From Actinomycetota bacterium (GTDB taxonomy: Bacteria > Actinomycetota > Thermoleophilia > Gaiellales > Gaiellaceae), in assembly GCA_013817555.1 (NCBI GenBank), contig JACDCN010000041.1, positions 1 to 11,482 on the forward strand: 11,482 nucleotides of DNA. Direction: 5' to 3'. A program made the translations under genes and the position numbers. The notes beneath the pieces were generated by a model, which did not search any database, was not told the DNA's origin, and saw only the letters and a program-made list of their open reading frames with translations. How positions within the stretch are numbered: position 1 is the first letter of the stretch; the number at the start of each line of letters is the position of its first letter. Shown here piece after piece: positions 1 through 6,804 of the stretch.

Positions 1-742
1 ACCAACCGAGCTCTTTGAGGTGCGAGCCGCAGCCGGCGGAGTTGACCACGACCAACTCGACGTCCCCGAACGCGGTGATGAGCTCCCGCGCGAACGTCTT
101 TCCCTCCTCGAGCCGGCCGGCGTGCACTGAGAGCGCGCCGCAGCAGCCCTGTGACGGTGCTGCGACCTCGTAGCCGTCAGCCGCGAGGACGCGTGCGGTC
201 GCGGCGTTCACGTCGGGGAAGACCGCGCGCTGAACGCACCCGGTGAGGACGCCGACGCGCCCTCGCCGGACGCCTTCCGGGCGCGTGACGTCCGCCACCT
301 CGCCGCGGCCGCGCCACGGAGGCGCGACCTCGACGAGCGGCCGGAAGCGCCGGGGCAGGGGAGCACCGCGCCCGAGCTCGGCAAGGGCGAGTGCCGCTCG
401 CATCCGCGCGGGGTAGGGAAGCACGCGAAACAGGAGCCCGCGGAGCAAGCGGTCGCTCCACGGCCGTTCGTACTCCGCTTCCACCGCTGCGCGGGTCGTC
501 TCGATCAACCGGTCGTAGCGAACCCCGGAAGGGCACGAGGACAGGCACGCCATGCACCCGAGGCAGCGGTCGAAGTGCGTCGTGACGGTGGTGTTCAGCG
601 TCACCGTCCCGTCGAGACGCGCGTCCATCAGATGGATGCGTCCTCGCGGCGAGTCCATCTCCTCGTTCCAGAGGACGTAGGTCGGGCACGTGGGCAGGCA
701 GAAGCCGCAGTGAACGCAGTCGGCCGTCAGCTCGCGGATCAC
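1..742 (-). CDS. glcF: Glycolate oxidase iron-sulfur subunit GlcF (C-terminus cut by window edge)
   Basis: Reads from a GTG at 742 for 247 codons and continues past the left edge. The start overlaps the glcE stop by 4 bp (GTGA), a coupled arrangement. Two [4Fe-4S] ferredoxin motifs are visible: C9-x2-C12-x2-C15-x3-C19-P and C60-x2-C63-x2-C66-x3-C70-P. After these comes a CCG-type cysteine-rich domain containing GCVQRAVFP and QGCCG, and the start of a second one (NSAGCGSH) is cut off. This order is that of GlcF, the electron-transfer subunit that takes electrons from the flavin subunits GlcD/GlcE to the membrane quinone pool. E. coli GlcF is about 407 residues, so roughly 60% is present. The operon context (D-E-F) supports glycolate over the related lactate (LutA-like) role, though substrate cannot be proven from sequence. 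Confidence 0.93.
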   Translation of the reverse strand, partial: MIRELTADCVHCGFCLPTCPTYVLWNEEMDSPRGRIHLMDARLDGTVTLNTTVTTHFDRCLGCMACLSSCPSGVRYDRLIETTRAAVEAEYERPWSDRLLRGLLFRVLPYPARMRAALALAELGRGAPLPRRFRPLVEVAPPWRGRGEVADVTRPEGVRRGRVGVLTGCVQRAVFPDVNAATARVLAADGYEVAAPSQGCCGALSVHAGRLEEGKTFARELITAFGDVELVVVNSAGCGSHLKELGW

Positions 743-1647
743 GCGGCGAGGACTCCGTTGGGATCGAGCTCGCTCCGAATTCGCTCGACCAAGAGCTTTT
801 CGATCTCGCCTTGTAACAGTCTGTTGCTTGGCATGTCATTTTCTGAGTACGCGACACCGGCAGCGGGTCTGACGACCGCATTGCGCAGCTCGTGGAGCGT
901 TTTCTCAAGCAGCCCCGGATCGAAGCGGATGCGCTCGAGTGCAGCTGCCTGTCGCCGACGCGAGACGTCCCACGCTCCGAAGTCCACCTCGACGCCGCCG
1001 ACGAGCCCCTGGGCAGCTGCGACCTGTGCCGCCACCGCGCGAGGCGACCCCTCGAAGAGCACGAGGATGCCGCCTGGGTGGAGGACATCGAGAGCGCTCG
1101 GCTGCAGCTGGGAGCCGAGGAGGGAACGGACGACGGTTCCGGCATCGTCGGTCTCGATCGCGAGCGTCTGCCTGGCCTTTGGAAGCGGATGCAGGCGGAG
1201 ACTGACCCGGGCAATGAGCGCGAGCCGTCCTTGCGAGCCGCAAACGAGGCGGGCGAGGTCGTAGCCCGCCACGTTCTTGACCACCTTGCCGCCGGCGCTC
1301 GCGATCGTCCCGTCCGCGAGCACGAGGGTGACTCCGAGTACGAGATCGCGCGGCGCGCCGAAGCGATGGCGGAGCGGCCCGGAGAGGTTCCGGGCGAGGA
1401 GCGCTCCCACGGTCGGGTCCCCGGGGGGATCGAGCGACAGCCGCTGCCCGTGGTCCGCGAGGGCGTGCTGCAGGGTGGAAAGGCGTACCCCGGCCTCCAC
1501 GGTGCACGTCAGGTCGCCGGCCTCGTGCTCGAGAATCCGGTCGAGGCCATCGGTGGTCAGGTCCTCGCCGATCGCGAGCCGTCGGCCCTCGGTGTGGGCC
1601 GCAGCCAGCATCTCCGCCGCCTCTTGGAGGCTAGAGACGCTCGGCAA
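739..1647 (-). CDS. glcE: Glycolate oxidase FAD-binding subunit GlcE
   Basis: 302 residues, a partial copy of the FAD-binding_4 fold seen in GlcD. Recognisable blocks are DPPGDPTVGALLARNLSGPLR (about 73-93), the RDLVLGVTLVLADG strand (100-113) and GGKVVKNVAGYDLARL (119-133), the last being highly typical of GlcE. The N-terminal glycine-rich FAD loop seen in GlcD (RGAGTGLSGG) is degenerate here. The chosen start is a TTG at 1647, lying 17 bp inside the end of glcD and preceded at good distance by GAGAGGA; an ATG at codon 13 is a weaker alternative. E. coli GlcE is about 350 residues, so this is a compact version. It forms the GlcDEF glycolate dehydrogenase complex with its neighbours and is translated in overlap with both. 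Confidence 0.93.
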   Translation of the reverse strand: MPSVSSLQEAAEMLAAAHTEGRRLAIGEDLTTDGLDRILEHEAGDLTCTVEAGVRLSTLQHALADHGQRLSLDPPGDPTVGALLARNLSGPLRHRFGAPRDLVLGVTLVLADGTIASAGGKVVKNVAGYDLARLVCGSQGRLALIARVSLRLHPLPKARQTLAIETDDAGTVVRSLLGSQLQPSALDVLHPGGILVLFEGSPRAVAAQVAAAQGLVGGVEVDFGAWDVSRRRQAAALERIRFDPGLLEKTLHELRNAVVRPAAGVAYSENDMPSNRLLQGEIEKLLVERIRSELDPNGVLAA

Positions 1648-3091
1648 CGCCCATCCTCTCGAGCGGATGCACGCGATATGGGCCAGGCACCTCGCCGCAG
1701 AGCCGTGGCGTGGGGATCACCTTCCCGGGATTGCAGAGCCCGTCGCGGTCGAAGGCGCGACGAACGCGCCCGAAGGTCTCGAGGTCGCGCTCGGAGAACA
1801 TCCGAGGCATCGAGCACGCCTTGTCCATCCCGACCCCGTGCTCGCCGGTGAGCGAGCCGCCCGCGTCAAGGCAGGCGTCGAGGATCGCCTCGGCGAGGTC
1901 TCGAGCGCGTTCGGTCTCGCCCCGCTCGGCGTCGTAGAGGACGAGAGGATGGAGGTTGCCGTCTCCCGCATGGAAGACGTTCCCGACCCGCAGGCCGTGG
2001 GTCGCGGACAATTCCTCGATGCGGCGCAGCACCGCCGGCAGGCGTGTCCTCGGAACGACGCCGTCCTGGACGTAGTAGTCGGTGGCTACTCGCCCCATGG
2101 CCGCGAACGCCGACTTCCGTCCCTTCCAGAGCAGCGCGCGGGCGAGATCGTTCGTCGCGACCCGGATTTCGAACGCGCCACACTCGGCACAGATCCTCTC
2201 CACCTCGGCGGCATCCTCCTCGACTTGGTCGGACACGCCATCGAGCTCCACGAGAAGCACGGCTCCTGCTCCTGCCGGATACCCGGGGGCGACGGCGAGC
2301 TCGGCGGCCTCGATCGTGAGCCGATCCATCATCTCGAGCGCAGCGGGAAGGACTCCGGCGGCGACGATCGCGGAGACCGCAGCGCCCGCCGCGTCAGTCG
2401 TCTCGAAGCCGGCGAGCAGCGTCTGCACGACTTCCGGAGACCTGACGAGCCGCAGTGTGATGCTCGTCACGATTCCCAGCGTTCCCTCGGAACCGACGAT
2501 CAGGCCGAGGAGGTCGGGGCCTTCCGGATCGAGCGACTTCCCGCCGAGCTCGACGACCTCGCCGTCGGGCAGCACGAGCGTCACGCCCGTCACGTGGTGC
2601 ACCGTGAACCCGTTCTTCAGACAGTGCGCTCCACCCGAGTTTTCGGCGACGTTGCCGCCGATCGTGCACACCTGCTGGCTCGAAGGGTCTGGCGCATAGA
2701 AGTACCCGTCGTTCGCGACCGCACGCGTCACCTCGAGGTTCGCCACTCCGGGCTCGACCACGATGCGCTGGCTCCCGAGGTCGATCTCGAGGATGCGGTT
2801 CATCCGAGCCAGCGAGATGACGACGCCTCCCGCCAGCGGAGTAGCGCCCCCCGAGAGCCCCGTTCCTGCGCCTCGAGCTACAAAAGGGATGCGGTCGCGG
2901 TGACAGGCGCGGACGACCGCCTGCACTTCCTCGGTCGAAGCCGGGAGAGCTACGAGCTCTGGAATCGCCCTGTGCCCTGTGAGCCCGTCGCACTCGTAGA
3001 CCCGGAGCTGCTCGGGCTCGGTGATCACATGCTCTGCTCCCAGCACGCGCGAAAGCTCCAGCACGAAGGAAGCCGCGAGAACTCGTTTCAC
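1631..3091 (-). CDS. glcD: Glycolate oxidase catalytic FAD subunit GlcD
   Basis: 486 residues, collinear with E. coli GlcD (499). It oxidises glycolate (possibly D-lactate or other 2-hydroxyacids) to the 2-oxoacid using FAD. Visible blocks: YECDGL (32-37), the FAD loop RGAGTGLSGG (73-82), YAPDPSSQQ...IGGNVAENSGGAHCLK (132-159), GSEGTLGIVT (200-209), and the C-terminal FAD-oxidase domain with VFHAGDGNLHP (372-382) and GEHGVG (416-421). First gene of glcDEF. The start shown is a GTG at 3091, inside a dispersed palindromic repeat and overlapping the stop of an 18-codon upstream ORF (ATGTGA). The first codons (VKRVL) are therefore repeat sequence. There is no Shine-Dalgarno before it. An alternative GTG at 3046 (codon 16) has GGAG 9 nt upstream and would remove the repeat-derived N-terminus. 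Confidence 0.95.
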   Translation of the reverse strand: MKRVLAASFVLELSRVLGAEHVITEPEQLRVYECDGLTGHRAIPELVALPASTEEVQAVVRACHRDRIPFVARGAGTGLSGGATPLAGGVVISLARMNRILEIDLGSQRIVVEPGVANLEVTRAVANDGYFYAPDPSSQQVCTIGGNVAENSGGAHCLKNGFTVHHVTGVTLVLPDGEVVELGGKSLDPEGPDLLGLIVGSEGTLGIVTSITLRLVRSPEVVQTLLAGFETTDAAGAAVSAIVAAGVLPAALEMMDRLTIEAAELAVAPGYPAGAGAVLLVELDGVSDQVEEDAAEVERICAECGAFEIRVATNDLARALLWKGRKSAFAAMGRVATDYYVQDGVVPRTRLPAVLRRIEELSATHGLRVGNVFHAGDGNLHPLVLYDAERGETERARDLAEAILDACLDAGGSLTGEHGVGMDKACSMPRMFSERDLETFGRVRRAFDRDGLCNPGKVIPTPRLCGEVPGPYRVHPLERMGVAERL

Positions 3092-3135
3092 ATTGACGCT
3101 TCGTCCGCATAAGGCTTCATTGTGAAACGAGTTCC
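3079..3135. repeat. Short form of palindromic dispersed repeat (family 1)
   Basis: 57-bp element with perfect 14-bp inverted ends, GAACTCGTTTCACA and TGTGAAACGAGTTC. Inside these, the left arm continues TTGACGCTTCGTC and the right arm (reverse complement) continues ATGAAGCCTTATG. Both differently marked ends recur at the two ends of the 161-bp element at 8401-8561, so this looks like an internally deleted copy in the opposite orientation. It spans the glcD start codon. No transposase is nearby; a MITE-like or other non-autonomous palindromic repeat is the simplest reading. Confidence 0.75.
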
Positions 3136-3144
3136 AGGCGCCAT
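3088..3144 (-). CDS. Putative 18-residue leader peptide of glcD
   Basis: Short ORF MAPGTRFTMKPYADEASM. Its ATG (3144) lies 7 nt after a TAGACT -10-like box, which would give a nearly leaderless message. Its TGA (3088-3090) overlaps the glcD GTG (3089-3091) as GTGA, the classic translational-coupling arrangement. Almost the entire ORF is the short form of a dispersed repeat, and a long form elsewhere (8401-8561) keeps the same frame at both ends (FTMKP ... ADEASM-stop). It could be a real leader peptide that couples glcD translation, or only an accident of a repeat that landed in the promoter-start region. No regulatory codon run (attenuator type) is evident. Confidence 0.4.
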   Translation of the reverse strand: MAPGTRFTMKPYADEASM

Positions 3145-3151
3145 CCCCGCG

Positions 3152-3157
3152 AGTCTA
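3152..3157 (-). promoter_or_regulatory. Candidate -10 box of the glcDEF operon
   Basis: TAGACT on the minus strand in the context CCGTAGACTCGCGGGG, ending 7 nt before the leader-peptide ATG. A loose CTGAGC sits 18 nt upstream as a possible -35. The same context (CCGTAGACTCAGCGGGG) occurs just before lemA, which strengthens the call. The gap 3136-3177 also holds a weak 7-bp inverted repeat, ATCCCCG (3143-3149) and CGGGGAT (3166-3172), with a 16-nt loop. Confidence 0.45.
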
Positions 3158-3177
3158 CGGCCCGTCGGGGATCGAGC

Positions 3178-3579
3178 TCAGTCCGCCGCCCAGAACTCCT
3201 CGAACACCTCCGGGTCACTCGGTAGGGCGAGAACCTCACGCACGAGGCCACCTTCGATGCCGAAGAGAAGCACCTGCTCGAGCTCGAGGCTGCGTCCGTG
3301 CCGGGTGCCGCGCGCGATGTAGATCGCGGCGGCCCGTTCCTCGCTGGCGAGCACATCGCGGAGCTCGGATCCGTACGTCCCGCCGGTTTCCTTCGGCAGC
3401 CGGCCGAGGAAGCGGAAGATCTCCTCGCGGCCCTGGTAGACGCCGGCCATCACACCTCGTCCTGGAACCGACCAGACCGCGTCCTCGGCAAAGAGCCCGC
3501 GAAGACCGAAGCCCTCACCGCGCGCAAACGCGTCGAAGATCGCCCGAACGAGAGATTCGTTCCCCGCTCTAGAGCCCAT
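3178..3579 (-). CDS. SnoaL/NTF2-like domain protein
   Basis: 133 residues with the typical opening of a SnoaL-like NTF2 fold: a helix NESLVRAIFDAFARGEG (7-23), then LRGLFAEDAVWSVPGRGVMAGVYQGREEIFRFLGRL, then beta strands with a TYGSELRDVLASEERAAAIY block. Such small cone-shaped proteins act as ketosteroid-isomerase-like enzymes, polyketide cyclases or plain ligand-binding proteins. No specific catalytic set can be assigned here. The ATG at 3579 overlaps the stop of the small upstream gene by 11 bp, so it is the last gene of the ligase - small protein - SnoaL operon. Function in the operon is unknown. Confidence 0.85.
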   Translation of the reverse strand: MGSRAGNESLVRAIFDAFARGEGFGLRGLFAEDAVWSVPGRGVMAGVYQGREEIFRFLGRLPKETGGTYGSELRDVLASEERAAAIYIARGTRHGRSLELEQVLLFGIEGGLVREVLALPSDPEVFEEFWAAD

Positions 3580-3781
3580 CGCGGCCCTTCTCCCAGCGGG
3601 CGATGAGACCCTCGACGTGACGATGCTGGGCTTGGGTGAACGGGATGCGCGACAGCACTCGTCGCGCCTCCGCGGGATCGTCGTTCTCGACGGCCGCCTC
3701 CAGATGCTCGCGGAGCGGATTCGGCTGCCGGAGCTGGCGGCGCAGCCAGCGGAGCAGACTCACCGCGGCCTGATCGGTCAC
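3569..3781 (-). CDS. Small conserved-looking protein of unknown function, 70 residues
   Basis: Not recognised. A predicted all-helical, highly charged protein (LLRWLRRQLRQ ... REHLEAAVENDDPAEARRVLSRI ... QHRHVEGLIARWEKGRDGL) with no cysteines, signal or membrane segment. Its GTG start at 3781 lies 21 bp after the ligase stop, and its end overlaps the SnoaL-like gene by 11 bp. That tight packing is the main evidence that it is translated. No strong Shine-Dalgarno is seen. The helix pairs suggest a small adaptor or TPR/SAM-like helical hairpin, but this is only a guess. Confidence 0.65.
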   Translation of the reverse strand: MTDQAAVSLLRWLRRQLRQPNPLREHLEAAVENDDPAEARRVLSRIPFTQAQHRHVEGLIARWEKGRDGL

Positions 3782-3802
3782 GGTGCCAGGCTAGATGAGA
3801 CG

Positions 3803-6655
3803 CTAGACGACCTCTTCGTCCTCCGTGCCTTCAGGCTCCGGCTTGCCATCCTGCGAGCCCGACGACGACGATCCTTCGTCTGCGAGGCTATACGCGCTGA
3901 GCCGCGTCGACAGGCCGTCCATCCAGCTGATGGCCTCCGGCTCGTCTCCGGGGTCCTTCGCAGACCGCTCCCGACGTCCTTTGCGACTGGATATTGGCGC
4001 GGGGCGCGGGCGCCGCTCCTTGGGCGCGCGCTCGGTGTCCGGCTCGGCGTCATCTTGCCCGCTCTCCTTGACCAAGGAGGGGAAGTGGGCGAGCGGCGGA
4101 AGGCCGAGACCGGCTAGGGACGGCACGGCGGGATCCGGATCGACGCTTTGCTCGGCGTCGACTCCGAGGAGCGGAGCCGGACGCGGCAGGGGCTTCTTCT
4201 GGATGCGCTCCCGGGGCCGCGCGGGATCGACCACGTAATCCGGCAGCGGGCCTGGATCCGGCTCGGGATCGAGCGCCGACACCGGTTGCAGCGGAGTTTT
4301 CGCGACGGGCGCCGGATCCTTCCGCGAGTCGACCACGAAGTCGGGCAACGGCTGGGGCTCGACGACGACGTCCGAAGCATGTTGCTGCTCGGTCTGCAAG
4401 ACCGGTTCCGGCTCCGCAGCGAGCTCTGGCTCGGCGCTGAACTCGGGCATGTGGTTTGGCTCGAAGGCGGCTATCGGTACCGGTTCTGGTGCGGGTGCGG
4501 GTTCCGGCTCCGGCCGGGGTTCAGGCTCGGGCTCCGGTTCCGGTTCGGGCTCGGGAGCAGGCTCGGTGACCGACTCGGGCTCGACTGCTCTCTCTGAAAC
4601 CGGTTCTGGCGCTGGTACGAACTCGACGACGGGCGCCGGTTCGGGCGGTGCTTCGTCGACCGGCTCTGGCTCGGTCGCGGGTGCAAGCTCTGGAGTCGCC
4701 TCGGCGACGGGCTCGAGCTCTGGCGACGCCTCGACCACAGGTTCGGGCTCAGGCTCAGTTTCGACGACGGGCTCAGGCTCGGGGGGAGCTTCGACAACCG
4801 ACGTGGGCTCGAATGCTTCGAAGTACGTGACAGGCTCGGGTTCGGGTTGCACGACGTAATCAGGCAGCCCTTGCGCCTCCGGCTCCGCTTTCCGCCCCCG
4901 CGCCGGCTCGGGTTCCGTGCCGGGCAGCGTCCAGCCTCCGACTGCCGCATCCCATGTGGGCTTCGGCTCCACCGGCTCGAGAAAGCCTGGCTCGAGCTCG
5001 GTCGTGGGGGGCAGCTCCCAAAGCGGCCGGCCGACGACGAGCCGTTCGCGGAGTTCGAGCCGCCGCAGCTTGCCCCCCGCCGTCGCCGGCAGCTCGTCGA
5101 CGAACTCGATCTCGCGCGGGACTTCGTGTTCGGCAAGCGACTGGCCGACGTCCTGACGGATCTCCGCCTCGAGCCCGACCGAGCCCTCCACCCCTGGCGC
5201 AAGGACGACGAACGCCCTTAGGAACTGCCCGCCGCGCTCGAGATCGCGCACGCCTACGACGGCGCTCGCAGCGATAGCGTCGTGCAGGCGAAGCGCTCGC
5301 TCGCTTGCGTACGGGCTGAAGCGCTCCCCGCGACTCGTGAGCATGTCCGCGCCTCGTCCGAGGAACCAGAGAAACCCGTCCGCGTCAGAAGTCGCGATAT
5401 CACCGGTCGTGTACCAGTCACCGCGGAATGCCTCTTTGGTCTCGTCAGGCGCCTCCCAGTACCCCGCGAAAAGCGTAGGTGGTCTCCCTCGGACGGCCAG
5501 CTCGCCTTCGGCGCCGGGTGGGACCTCGTTGCCGCTGTCGTCGACGACCGCGACGTGATGTCCAGGCAGCGGGAGGCCGAGAGATCCGGGCTTGAAGCCC
5601 GCCTCTGCCCCGTTCCCGACGACCAAGTTCGTCTCTGCCTGCGAGTAGCCGTCATGAATAACCAGACCCCATGTGTCCTGAAAAACGATGTTCACCTCAG
5701 GATCGAGGTAGTCGCCTGTGGAGACAAGCCTGCGCAGCTGGGGCGGCCGGAAGCGCCCGAGCTCCGAGTGTTCAGCCAGTGCGGCGTACTCGGCCGGGGT
5801 CTGGTTGAGGATCGTCGCGCCGAAACGGTAGATCAGGTCGAGCCGCTCGAGTGGCTCGAACTCGCCTTCGTGGAGCAGGGTCTCGGCGCCACGCGACCAA
5901 GGGCCGAGGAGGGCGTGCCAGATGCTGTTCGGGGTGCCGGCCGGAGCGGTGGACCAGACTGCGTCGCCGCGGCCGGCGTCGAGCCAGTACTCGGCCGCCA
6001 CCCGGGCGGCGAACACCGACGCATTCGTATGGGCGACCAGATGCGGCCCCCCGGACGTCCCTGCGCTGGGGAGCACGAACGCAAGGTCGCGCGCCGAGGA
6101 GTCGTGGGTCGGAGCTTTGTCGGGCGCGCCCAGAAGAAGGGGTTGCGCCTCGTCGACGTAGAGGACGTGAGGGCGCTCGACCATGCGAACGATCTCTGGC
6201 TCTGCCGTCCGCGCGGCGACGACGAGCCGTGCGCTCGTGGTTGCCATCTGATCTTCGAGCGTCGCCGCAGACAGGGTCACAGGCGCCGGCACCACCACCG
6301 CACCCACTTTCAGGCAAGCGAGCACGATCTCGAGCCAGGCGACGTTTGTTCCCACGAGCACCAGGACGCGGTCGCCCGGCCGGACTCCGCGCTCGCGGAG
6401 AAGCGAGCTCCAGCGCGCGCTTCGCTCGGCCAGCTGGAGGAAGCTCCGCGGCTCGATCACGCCGTCGTTTCCGAGCACCATCACCGCTTGTCGCTTCGGG
6501 TCGTGAGCGAGCGCCTCCACGACGTCCCGAGTGAAGTTGAACCGATCCGGAACCTGCCAGCGTCCGTCCGCGAGAGCGGGGTAGAGCGCGAGCTCGAGAG
6601 GTGAGGAGGGGAGCTCTCGGTGCGCGCGGCGGCGGCCCATGCGAAGCTTTTTCAC
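3803..6655 (-). CDS. Acyl-CoA synthetase-like AMP-binding protein with long Pro/Glu-rich C-terminal extension
   Basis: 950 residues. Residues about 30-540 form an ANL-superfamily adenylating module, closest in style to medium-chain acyl-CoA synthetases (ACSM/AcsA type): KPGSLGLPLPGHHVAVVD (355-372), PPTLFAGYWEAPDETKEAFRGDWYTTGD (392-419), GRGADM (433-438), and A10 PATAGGK with the adenylation lysine at 529. Two motifs are unusual. The P-loop reads LPSAGTSGGPHLVAHT (195-210), with His where the conserved Lys normally is, and the A8 loop reads TSRGERF. The A5 block is YSQAETN. From about 552 the protein becomes Pro/Glu/Val-rich and disordered, with LPDYVV (597), LPDFVV (770), LPDYVV (804), a basic patch (about 879-900), then ISWMDGLSTRLSAYSL (909-924) and an acidic end. 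The chosen start is a GTG at 6655, 9 nt after a GATAAT box; an ATG at codon 6 is possible. Substrate unknown. First gene of a three-gene operon. Confidence 0.88.
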   Translation of the reverse strand: MKKLRMGRRRAHRELPSSPLELALYPALADGRWQVPDRFNFTRDVVEALAHDPKRQAVMVLGNDGVIEPRSFLQLAERSARWSSLLRERGVRPGDRVLVLVGTNVAWLEIVLACLKVGAVVVPAPVTLSAATLEDQMATTSARLVVAARTAEPEIVRMVERPHVLYVDEAQPLLLGAPDKAPTHDSSARDLAFVLPSAGTSGGPHLVAHTNASVFAARVAAEYWLDAGRGDAVWSTAPAGTPNSIWHALLGPWSRGAETLLHEGEFEPLERLDLIYRFGATILNQTPAEYAALAEHSELGRFRPPQLRRLVSTGDYLDPEVNIVFQDTWGLVIHDGYSQAETNLVVGNGAEAGFKPGSLGLPLPGHHVAVVDDSGNEVPPGAEGELAVRGRPPTLFAGYWEAPDETKEAFRGDWYTTGDIATSDADGFLWFLGRGADMLTSRGERFSPYASERALRLHDAIAASAVVGVRDLERGGQFLRAFVVLAPGVEGSVGLEAEIRQDVGQSLAEHEVPREIEFVDELPATAGGKLRRLELRERLVVGRPLWELPPTTELEPGFLEPVEPKPTWDAAVGGWTLPGTEPEPARGRKAEPEAQGLPDYVVQPEPEPVTYFEAFEPTSVVEAPPEPEPVVETEPEPEPVVEASPELEPVAEATPELAPATEPEPVDEAPPEPAPVVEFVPAPEPVSERAVEPESVTEPAPEPEPEPEPEPEPRPEPEPAPAPEPVPIAAFEPNHMPEFSAEPELAAEPEPVLQTEQQHASDVVVEPQPLPDFVVDSRKDPAPVAKTPLQPVSALDPEPDPGPLPDYVVDPARPRERIQKKPLPRPAPLLGVDAEQSVDPDPAVPSLAGLGLPPLAHFPSLVKESGQDDAEPDTERAPKERRPRPAPISSRKGRRERSAKDPGDEPEAISWMDGLSTRLSAYSLADEGSSSSGSQDGKPEPEGTEDEEVV
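4472..4561 (-). repeat. PE-dipeptide coding repeat in the ligase tail
   Basis: Encodes residues about 699-728 of the ligase, an uninterrupted run of Pro-Glu dipeptides then Pro-Arg/Pro-Ala dipeptides. At the DNA level it is an imperfect 6-bp tandem repeat (GGCTCG/GGTTCC type on the plus strand) with variable third bases. Such a tract can change length by slippage. It also produces an antisense Gly-Ser-repeat reading frame that is an artefact. Confidence 0.8.
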
Positions 6656-6664
6656 GGCGAGACC

Positions 6665-6670
6665 ATTATC
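6665..6670 (-). promoter_or_regulatory. Candidate -10 box of the ligase operon
   Basis: GATAAT on the minus strand, five of six matches to TATAAT, ending 9 nt before the GTG at 6655. The spacing resembles that before lemA and suggests a leaderless or near-leaderless transcript, which fits the absence of a Shine-Dalgarno. No clear -35. Confidence 0.4.
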
Positions 6671-6715
6671 GACCCGAATCGGCCCATAGCTAAAGCCTGT
6701 TCACCCTGTTTGGCC

Positions 6716-6785
6716 GCAAGACCGGAATCCGCTCGCGCGAATTCCGGTCGCGCAGATCCCTAAAGGCGTCCGCTTTCGCGGCCGC
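6716..6785 (+). repeat. Hairpin repeat family 2, copy 1 (downstream of htpX)
   Basis: Begins GCAAGACCGGAATCCGC and contains a hairpin with 13-bp arms, 6720-6732 and 6737-6749 (one mismatch, TCGC loop), then TCCCTAAAGG, then a second hairpin GCGTCCGC-TTTC-GCGGCCGC (6766-6785, one mismatch). It sits 19 bp beyond the htpX stop, so it is a likely terminator for lemA-htpX. The near-identical copy is at 9752-9824 and a shorter one at 8564-8612. The rest of the 6656-6804 gap holds only the promoter of the ligase operon. Confidence 0.8.
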
Positions 6786-6804
6786 AGCGATTCTCGCCTT
6801 CCTG

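Noticed and set aside
177..1214. 345-codon minus-strand frame over glcF and glcE
   Set aside because: It crosses the true glcF start and is out of frame with it; the real GlcF frame begins at 742 with two ferredoxin motifs.
739..1647. glcE as a pseudogene because of its degenerate N-terminal FAD loop
   Set aside because: The frame is intact, starts with a good Shine-Dalgarno, overlaps both neighbours in operon fashion and keeps the KNVAGYDLARL block; a degenerate first loop is common in GlcE.
1277..3112. 611-codon plus-strand open frame antisense to glcD/glcE
   Set aside because: It mirrors the glc genes in a high-GC region, has no recognisable domain, and the minus strand encodes clear GlcD and GlcE.
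3143..3172. Hairpin ATCCCCG/CGGGGAT as a terminator of the SnoaL or glc transcription units
   Set aside because: Both neighbouring genes run on the minus strand; the hairpin lies past the SnoaL stop but has a 16-nt loop, only 7-bp arms and no T run, and it overlaps the candidate glcD promoter.
4449..4859. Plus-strand Gly-Ser repeat protein
   Set aside because: It is the reverse complement of the Pro-Glu repeat in the ligase tail; the minus-strand frame is continuous with a conserved enzyme.
5282..6604. 440-codon plus-strand open frame antisense to the ligase
   Set aside because: Shadow of the adenylating domain; composition is Arg/Glu/Ala-rich with no motif, while the minus strand shows the full set of ANL motifs.
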